This document shows positions 59,116-64,000 of a stretch of DNA of 64,000 bases, piece by piece. This stretch comes from Primorskyibacter flagellatus (GTDB lineage Bacteria > Pseudomonadota > Alphaproteobacteria > Rhodobacterales > Rhodobacteraceae). A program made the position numbers and the translations under genes. Every line of letters starts with the position of its first letter. Position 1 is the first letter of the stretch. Below the pieces are notes generated by a model that saw only the letters and a program-made list of their open reading frames with translations, searched no databases and was not told the DNA's origin. Where the stretch lies: NCBI RefSeq assembly GCF_014638275.1, contig NZ_BMFJ01000001.1, positions 372,001 through 436,000 on the forward strand. The letters run 5' to 3'.

Positions 59116-60786
59116 TCAGTGCGCGTGGCCCTTGTCCCAGTCTTCCTGCTTCGGAAGCTGCTCGAACGTATGCTCGGGCGGCGGGGAGGGCAGGGTCCAC
59201 TCCAGCGTGTCGGCATATTCGTTCCAGTAGTTGTTCTGGGTCACCTTCGCGCCGCGGAAGAGCGAATAGAACATGATCCCGAAGAACAGCAGGAAAGATG
59301 CGAAGGACAGGAAGGCGCCCATGGATGACCACCAGTTCCAGGTCGCGAAGGCTTCCGGGTAGTCGATGTAGCGGCGGGGCATGCCCTGACGGCCCAGAAA
59401 GTGCTGGGGGAAGAAGGTCAGGTTGGCGCCGATGAACATCATCCAGAAGTGGATTTTGCCAAGGGTCTCGGGGTACTGACGGCCCGTGACCTTGCCGAAG
59501 TAGAAGTAGATCCCGGCAAAGATCGCGAAAACGGCCCCAAGCGACATCACGTAATGGAAGTGCGCCACAACGTAGTAGGTGTCATGGTACGCCCGGTCGA
59601 CCGCGGCCTGCGACAGGACCACGCCGGTCACGCCACCCACGGTGAAGAGGAACAGGAAGCCGAAGGCCCAGAGCATCGGCGTCTTGAACTCGATCGAACC
59701 GCCCCACATCGTCGCGATCCAGCTGAACACCTTCACGCCGGTCGGCACCGCGATCACCATGGTGGCCAGCATGAAGTAGGACTGCTGCGTCAGCGACATG
59801 CCCACGGTGTACATGTGGTGCGCCCAGACGACAAAGCCCAGCATCCCGATGGCGATGATGGCCAAAACCATCGGCAGGTAGCCGAAGATCGGCTTGCGCG
59901 CGAAGGTGGCGATCACGTGGGAGATGATGCCGAAACCGGGCAGGATGATGATGTACACTTCCGGGTGGCCGAAGAACCACAGGATGTGCTGATACAGGAT
60001 CGGGTCGCCGCCCCCCGCCGGGTCGAAGAAGGTCGTCCCGAAGTTGCGGTCGGTCAGCAGCATGGTGATCGCGCCGGCCAGCACAGGCAGGGACAGCAGG
60101 ATCAGCCAGGCGGTGACGAAGATCGACCAGGAGAACAGCGGCACCTTGAACAGCGTCATGCCGGGCGCGCGCATGTTCAGGAAGGTGGTGATCATGTTGA
60201 TCGCACCGAGGATCGAGGAGGCACCGGAGACGTGCACCGCGAAGATGGCGAGGTCCATGGACGATCCGCCCTCGGTCGTGGACAGCGGCGGGTAAAGCAC
60301 CCAGCCCACGCCCGAACCGGCCTGCCCGTTCCCGCCGGGAGCGAGCAGGGAGGCGATGCCGAGCGCGACACCGGCGCAGTACATCCAGAAGGACAGGTTG
60401 TTCATCCGCGGGAACGCCATGTCCGGCGCGCCGATCTGCAGCGGCATGAAGTAGTTGCCGAACCCGCCGAAGAGCGCGGGGATCACCACGAAGAACATCA
60501 TCAGGACGCCGTGATAGGTGATCATGACGTTCCAGAGATGGCCGTTCGGGGTACATTCGGCGCCCGAGGCGATGAAACGCGCGCCTTCAAGGCACATGTA
60601 CTGCACGCCGGGATGCATCAGCTCCATGCGCATGTAGACGGTGAACAGGACCGAGATAAGCCCTGCAAACGCCGACACGATGATGTAGAGGATCCCGATG
60701 TCCTTGTGGTTGGTCGACATGAACCACCGGGTGAAGAACCCGCGGTTGTCCTCATGTCCGTGGCCGTGAACGGCTGCGTCAGCCAT
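59116..60786 (-). CDS. ctaD: Cytochrome c oxidase subunit I, aa3 type
   Basis: The 556-aa heme-copper oxidase subunit I reduces oxygen and pumps protons in the inner membrane. It has twelve membrane segments, [20 protein letters not shown] at the start, low-spin heme ligand region [20 protein letters not shown], the Cu-B site [17 protein letters not shown] with the cross-linked His-Tyr, [14 protein letters not shown], and heme ligand pair [20 protein letters not shown] at 60786 follows AGGAGG. ctaC, ctaE and assembly genes are not in the window. A mobile-element-like region begins upstream of it. Confidence 0.98.
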   Translation of the reverse strand: MADAAVHGHGHEDNRGFFTRWFMSTNHKDIGILYIIVSAFAGLISVLFTVYMRMELMHPGVQYMCLEGARFIASGAECTPNGHLWNVMITYHGVLMMFFVVIPALFGGFGNYFMPLQIGAPDMAFPRMNNLSFWMYCAGVALGIASLLAPGGNGQAGSGVGWVLYPPLSTTEGGSSMDLAIFAVHVSGASSILGAINMITTFLNMRAPGMTLFKVPLFSWSIFVTAWLILLSLPVLAGAITMLLTDRNFGTTFFDPAGGGDPILYQHILWFFGHPEVYIIILPGFGIISHVIATFARKPIFGYLPMVLAIIAIGMLGFVVWAHHMYTVGMSLTQQSYFMLATMVIAVPTGVKVFSWIATMWGGSIEFKTPMLWAFGFLFLFTVGGVTGVVLSQAAVDRAYHDTYYVVAHFHYVMSLGAVFAIFAGIYFYFGKVTGRQYPETLGKIHFWMMFIGANLTFFPQHFLGRQGMPRRYIDYPEAFATWNWWSSMGAFLSFASFLLFFGIMFYSLFRGAKVTQNNYWNEYADTLEWTLPSPPPEHTFEQLPKQEDWDKGHAH

Positions 60787-60986
60787 GTCTCGCCTCCTGA
60801 TGGTGATCGTTGACGCACCACGAACCGGGCGCGCGAATTATCCGGGTTCTAGAATGATAGCCTGTGGCGGGCAATGGCTGCAATTGCCGCACGGGGAAGA
60901 ATCTTGTCGCAGGGAAGGGAGGGGGTGAGGGACGGGCAGGTGCCGGACCCTCGGGCATCGCGCTGCTCCGGATCGCGGGGGCGCTG

Positions 60987-61230
60987 TGGTGGGCCATATC
61001 GGACAACGGTTCAGCCGGGGCTGCTCTCCCGGATTTTTCAGAACCGACGCCGCTCATGTCCGCAGTTCCGAGACTGCTCACTTGCCTACGGGATATGAAG
61101 TGGTGCCCGGGGGCGGTAAAGCTCGAACCGGGACAGCTCTCGCGGTTCTTGCAGAACCGATGCCGCTCAAGTCTGCTTGTCCTGGGTTGGCCACTTTCCA
61201 TTGGAAAGTGTTGTGGTGCCCGGGGGCGGC
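60987..61230. repeat. Imperfect tandem repeats of about 113 bp
   Basis: TGGTGCCCGGGGGCGG occurs at 61101 and again at 61214; CAGAACCG-x-x-GCCGCTCA occurs at 61039 and 61152. Both pairs are 113 bp apart. A third, weaker start (TGGTGGGCC) lies at 60987. Each full unit contains hairpins, for example CGGTTCT-TGC-AGAACCG at 61144-61160 and CACTTTCC-ATT-GGAAAGTG at 61192-61210. Read on the minus strand the junction resembles a tRNA 3' end (GGTTCGAGC then CCCGGGCACCA), but no matching 5' half exists. Confidence 0.65.
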
Positions 61231-61267
61231 GTGCAATAATTCAGCCGCAACAAATGCTTAACGGAAA

Positions 61268-61323
61268 GTGGGACACCTGACCCTCCCATAGTATCACAGG
61301 GTTTTTCAGGATTTTTGTCCCAC
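61268..61323. repeat. Inverted octamer pair GTGGGACA / TGTCCCAC upstream of the primase-helicase
   Basis: GTGGGACA at 61268-61275 and TGTCCCAC at 61316-61323 are exact complements. Between them CCTGA/TCAGG and CCCT/AGGG can pair, so the whole stretch may fold. The same octamer recurs in inverted pairs after the gene at 63807-63903. Confidence 0.6.
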
Positions 61324-61360
61324 CTTTTGCGCCCTCGCGCTCCATCGAAATCACGTCACC

Positions 61361-61480
61361 ATGAAAGTGAAACCCCCGCCGGTGGCGAAACCGACGGGGG
61401 CTGAAATTCCGGCTAGCGGGTTGTGCAAAACCCCTGCCGCGGCACCGAGGATGAACAGAAACGATGCACGCAAATTATAG
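61361..61480 (+). CDS. Possible 39-aa leader ORF overlapping the primase-helicase start
   Basis: ATG at 61361 opens 39 codons reading MKVKPPPVAKPTGAEIPASG, LCKTPAAAPR and MNRNDARKL, ending TAG at 61480, 17 bp inside the next gene. It has no clear ribosome-binding site and encodes the hairpin at 61373-61400 in its early codons. It may be a leader peptide, a small island gene or chance. Confidence 0.25.
   Translation: MKVKPPPVAKPTGAEIPASGLCKTPAAAPRMNRNDARKL
61373..61400 (+). terminator. Hairpin upstream of the primase-helicase gene
   Basis: CCCCCG at 61373-61378 with CGGT at 61380-61383 pairs with ACCG at 61390-61393 and CGGGGG at 61395-61400; the loop is GGCGAA. It is followed by CTGAAATT, so it is not a clean terminator. 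It may control transcription into the gene. Confidence 0.45.
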
Positions 61481-63788
61481 CCCCAAAGCTACCAAAGACC
61501 AAGGCCCGCTTGACCGGCCCATGGTCTTTACCCGTTTCCCGAACCAATGGGCTTTCGAGAAAAAAGAGGTTCGCGGTTCACTCCGCAAGCTGGCCGACGA
61601 CATTCAGGCCAAGACCGCCAAGAGCAAGGACAAGCTTCCGTGGATCAAGGCCGCGACCTTTGGCGAAGCCAAGAGTGAAAAGGGCTGCTACCGCACCAAC
61701 GACAACGTCGAAGAAGTGCATGGCGTGGAAGGCGACCACGACGCCGGGACCATGCAGCCCGAGGAAGCGCGCGACCTGCTGGAAGCGGCCCGCCTTGCGG
61801 CGATGATCTACACCACGCCGTCGCACACGCGGCAGAAGCCCCGCTGGCGTGTCATATGCCCCTTTAGCAAGGCAATGCCGCCGAAGGATCGCTATCGCCT
61901 GCTGGCGCGCGTCAACGGCGTCCTGAAGGGGGCTCTGGCGGGGGAGTCCTTCGTGTTGTCGCAGTCCTATTATGCGGGTGGCGTAGCCGGTAGGCCGCCG
62001 GTCCAGACTTTCCTCGCGGATGGCCGCTATCTTGACGAAGCCGCCGATCTGGACGCCGGGGCGATGGGCAAGCCCGGGACTATCGGTGGCAAGGGCGGGA
62101 CGGGCGAGCGTCTGGACGAAGCCGCCGCGCTTGAAGCGATCCGAACTGCTGAGAACTTCCACGTCTCGGCAATCCGGCTCGCCGGACATTGGGCGGCTCA
62201 GGGCGAGCCCCTGTTGCGCGTTGGTGAGAAGCTGCGCACCGTCTTCAATGAGGTGCCCGAGGCCGAAAGGGACGCGCGTTGGTATGAGCGCGTGAAGACG
62301 ATCCCGGAAATTCTCACGCATGTCTACGGGCGCGAGGTCTCGAAGGCCGCGCACGGGGTGGACGACGACCTGATGACCGACTTCGATGAAATCTGGATTG
62401 ACCAGCACCCCGGGGGCGAAGAGCCCGAATTTGTCGACGAACTGGCAGGCTTCGACCTTGACCAAGATGGAGTGATCCGCGCCTTCACCGATAGGCACGT
62501 TGGGGAATTGCTCTTCGATCATAACGCCGGGCGCTGGTTCCGATTCATGGGGCACCGCTGGCAGCGCGAGGAAACCCAACTCGCCAAACACTACGCGCGC
62601 GCCGTCTCCACCGATCTGGCGTCCCGCGACCCGAAGGCCAAGGCACTCAAGAACGTGAACGTCTGGGAAGCCATTGAGCGCGGCGCACGCACCGTGCGCG
62701 AGTTCGCTTTCTCGGCCTCGGGCTGGGATAGTGACGCTATGTTGCTCGGCACCCCGGGCGGCGTAGTGGACCTGCGGACGGGGCAGCTTCGCCCCGGGCA
62801 GCCTGAAGACTATGTGTCGAAAGCGGCGGCGATCACTCCGGTTCCGCTCGAAGCCTTCGATCCCGAGCGCGACTGTCCGCGTTGGCTGGCATTCCTTGGC
62901 CAAGCCCTTGGCAGCGACGCTTCGGCGATCCGTTTCTTCCAGCAATGGGCGGGATATAACCTCACGGGCGAGACCCGTGAACAAGTGCTGTTGTTCATCT
63001 ATGGGCCGGGCGGCTCCGGCAAGACTACGGCAGTTTCGGTTCTCTATGATCTGTTGGGCGAATATGCCGCCAACGTCGCCACGTCCACGCTGACGGCACA
63101 GCGGCACGAAGCGCACCCCGAAGAGCTGGCACGGTTGCATGGCCCACGCATGGCTGTTGCCAGCGAGACGGAAGCGGGCTCGAAATGGGCTGAGAACCGT
63201 ATCAAGGCGCTAACGGGTGGTGACCCGATCACGGCGCGCTTCATGCGTCAGGATAGCTTCGAGTTCCGCCCCGCGTTCAAGTTAACCATCGTGGGCAACA
63301 ACGCCCCCGGCCTGAGCGACGTGGACTCCGCGATCCGACGCCGCTTCATGATCCTGCCCTTCGATCACCCGCCCGCCGCAAAGGACGAACATCTGCCCGA
63401 GAAGCTGAAGGCCGAGTGGCCGGGCATTTTGTCGTGGGCGATCCGTGGGGCACTGGACTGGCAGGAAAACGGTCTGGTGCGCCCGGCTGTCGTGGAGGCC
63501 GCCACGCGGGATTACTTCGCCCGCGAAGACACGTTCTCTCGATGGTTGGAAGATGAATGTGAGCTTATCCCGGGTACGGCCACCCTCACGGCGGAACTGT
63601 TCGAGTCGTGGCGAGACTATGCTTACCGCAACCGGGAAGACCCGGGCTCCTTGAAGCGCACCTTCCCGGAGCGACTGCAACGTGCCGGATTTGAACCCGT
63701 CAAAAACAGGGGCGGTATTCGTGGGCGGGGATTCATGGGGCTGAAATGCCGCCAGCGTGAGTGGAGCGACTTCGATGGATTGGTTTAA
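61464..63788 (+). CDS. Phage/plasmid replication protein: PrimPol (AEP) domain plus SF3 helicase
   Basis: The 774-aa product has an N-terminal archaeo-eukaryotic primase-like domain with a DxD-type motif at 91-93 (GVEGDHDAGTMQ) and S-H at 120-121 (YTTPSHTRQKPRWRVICP). A linker follows, then a D5_N/SF3 helicase with Walker A GPGGSGKTT at about 514-522, Walker B-like RMAVASETE, motif C VGNNAPGLSDVDSAIRRRF and the arginine finger region. A C-terminal winged-helix part ends the protein. Such proteins replicate P4-like satellites and prophages. ATG at 61464. Third-position GC looks lower than in the flanking chromosome genes, consistent with transfer. It is flanked by GTGGGACA inverted pairs. Confidence 0.88.
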   Translation: MHANYSPKATKDQGPLDRPMVFTRFPNQWAFEKKEVRGSLRKLADDIQAKTAKSKDKLPWIKAATFGEAKSEKGCYRTNDNVEEVHGVEGDHDAGTMQPEEARDLLEAARLAAMIYTTPSHTRQKPRWRVICPFSKAMPPKDRYRLLARVNGVLKGALAGESFVLSQSYYAGGVAGRPPVQTFLADGRYLDEAADLDAGAMGKPGTIGGKGGTGERLDEAAALEAIRTAENFHVSAIRLAGHWAAQGEPLLRVGEKLRTVFNEVPEAERDARWYERVKTIPEILTHVYGREVSKAAHGVDDDLMTDFDEIWIDQHPGGEEPEFVDELAGFDLDQDGVIRAFTDRHVGELLFDHNAGRWFRFMGHRWQREETQLAKHYARAVSTDLASRDPKAKALKNVNVWEAIERGARTVREFAFSASGWDSDAMLLGTPGGVVDLRTGQLRPGQPEDYVSKAAAITPVPLEAFDPERDCPRWLAFLGQALGSDASAIRFFQQWAGYNLTGETREQVLLFIYGPGGSGKTTAVSVLYDLLGEYAANVATSTLTAQRHEAHPEELARLHGPRMAVASETEAGSKWAENRIKALTGGDPITARFMRQDSFEFRPAFKLTIVGNNAPGLSDVDSAIRRRFMILPFDHPPAAKDEHLPEKLKAEWPGILSWAIRGALDWQENGLVRPAVVEAATRDYFAREDTFSRWLEDECELIPGTATLTAELFESWRDYAYRNREDPGSLKRTFPERLQRAGFEPVKNRGGIRGRGFMGLKCRQREWSDFDGLV

Positions 63789-63806
63789 GCCATTGAAATC
63801 TCTCAA

Positions 63807-63903
63807 GTGGGACATGTGGGACATGTCTTCCGGTTTATCGCCTACGCGCGGGCGCGCACACACGTATAGAGGGGAACCGGCACACATGTCCCACATGTCC
63901 CAA
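63807..63903. repeat. Iteron-like inverted repeat after the primase-helicase
   Basis: The 20-nt arm GTGGGACATGTGGGACATGT at 63807-63826 is followed, 57 nt later, by ACATGTCCCACATGTCCCAA at 63884-63903, its complement at 19 of 20 positions. Each arm holds the octamer GTGGGACA twice as a direct repeat with 9-bp period. Inside, CCGGTT at 63831 and AACCGG at 63875 can pair too. This is a candidate replication origin or operator. Confidence 0.75.
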
Positions 63904-64000
63904 CCTTACGGAGCTACGCCCGTAACACCAGCCGTTCCCGAGCTTCCCGCCTTTACCGCGCTTCCCGGGATTCCCCCTTGGGTCCTTCCCGGCAGCTCGG
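63886..64000 (+). CDS. Partial ORF running off the right edge
   Basis: ATG at 63886 (or 63895) opens a frame to the window end, reading MSHMSQPYGATPVTPAVPEL then PAFTALPGIPPWVLPGSS. GGGG lies about 12 bases upstream and the frame is GC3-rich. The start codons lie in the right arm of the GTGGGACA repeat, so expression would be tied to whatever binds it. It is Pro-rich with no recognised family; too short to judge. Confidence 0.35.
   Translation, partial: MSHMSQPYGATPVTPAVPELPAFTALPGIPPWVLPGSS

Larger units (their letters stand above)
60787..61360. other. Gene-poor region between ctaD and the island replication gene
   Basis: The first 150 bp should contain the ctaD promoter on the minus strand. 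From about 60987 the region is made of imperfect tandem repeats (see separate entry), then a GTGGGACA inverted pair at 61268-61323. Short open frames here do not show coding bias. Confidence 0.5.

Noticed and set aside
59401..60813. 470-aa plus-strand frame opposite ctaD
   Set aside because: Charged, His/Asp/Glu/Gly-rich shadow of the hydrophobic CtaD sequence.
61090..61230. Functional tRNA gene on the minus strand
   Set aside because: GGTTCGAGC and CCCGGGCACCA look tRNA-like, but T-stem pairing fails and there is no complementary 5' acceptor or D-arm.
60987..61230. CRISPR array
   Set aside because: Units are about 113 bp, imperfect along their whole length, with no short constant repeat/variable spacer pattern and no cas genes.

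Overview
The window reads as a chromosomal segment of a GC-rich alphaproteobacterium of the family Rhodobacteraceae (Roseobacter-type). This rests on the gene set: GcrA, a VPLPA-type sorting-tail protein, DUF1127, Hint-domain and DUF6446 proteins, FolE2, aa3 oxidase subunit I, carA and carB in separate places, and a SAM-II riboswitch ahead of metZ. No species can be named from the sequence alone. About 60 protein genes are supported and they cover nearly all of the window. I saw no rRNA, no intact tRNA, no CRISPR array and no insertion sequence.

Layout. 1-7.3 kb: a secreted C25-like protein cut by the left edge, trxB, an Lrp regulator, a Hint protein, a 46-aa basic protein, and an ATGA-coupled operon lgt / MidA-like methyltransferase / pgeF. 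7.4-11.2 kb: ubiK, a YbjN protein, then proC-csaA-hydroxyacid dehydrogenase-YdeI, the last four overlapping head to tail. 11.2-19.2 kb: a minus-strand block with two transglutaminase-like proteins, a circularly permuted ATP-grasp/alpha-E fusion and a zincin metallopeptidase, probably a peptide-forming or peptide-modifying system. 19.3-25 kb: tdk, arsH, carB and gcrA. 26-28.6 kb: promoter, SAM-II riboswitch and terminator ahead of metZ, then folE2.

28.7-34.8 kb holds a full urease operon (ureD-A-B-C-E-F-G) interrupted by three small genes: a 31-aa ORF between ureA and ureB, a 104-aa protein between ureB and ureC, and a DUF1127 gene between ureC and ureE. 34.9-45.4 kb: trkH, a methyltransferase, an exported trypsin-fold protein that has lost all three catalytic residues, glyQ-DUF6446-glyS and a PEP-utilising enzyme. 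45.5-53.6 kb: a cell-wall hydrolase, folB-folP, ilvC facing two coupled Lrp genes, a UbiH-family hydroxylase, a pyrimidine nucleotidase and a GntR regulator. 53.5-60.8 kb: a glycosyltransferase with an MshEN-like N-terminus, carA, a YqeY protein, a VPLPA-CTERM protein, DUF3008, DUF2244 and ctaD.

The last 3 kb looks like the left part of a mobile element beside ctaD. Imperfect tandem repeats of about 113 bp lead into a PrimPol/SF3-helicase replication protein. Three inverted pairs of the octamer GTGGGACA bracket that gene, which makes a candidate origin or operator. Other signals outside ordinary gene content are a dispersed intergenic repeat seen at three loci (one copy a 25-bp palindrome that encodes the end of the UbiH-like protein) and the two enzyme-fold proteins that appear catalytically dead.
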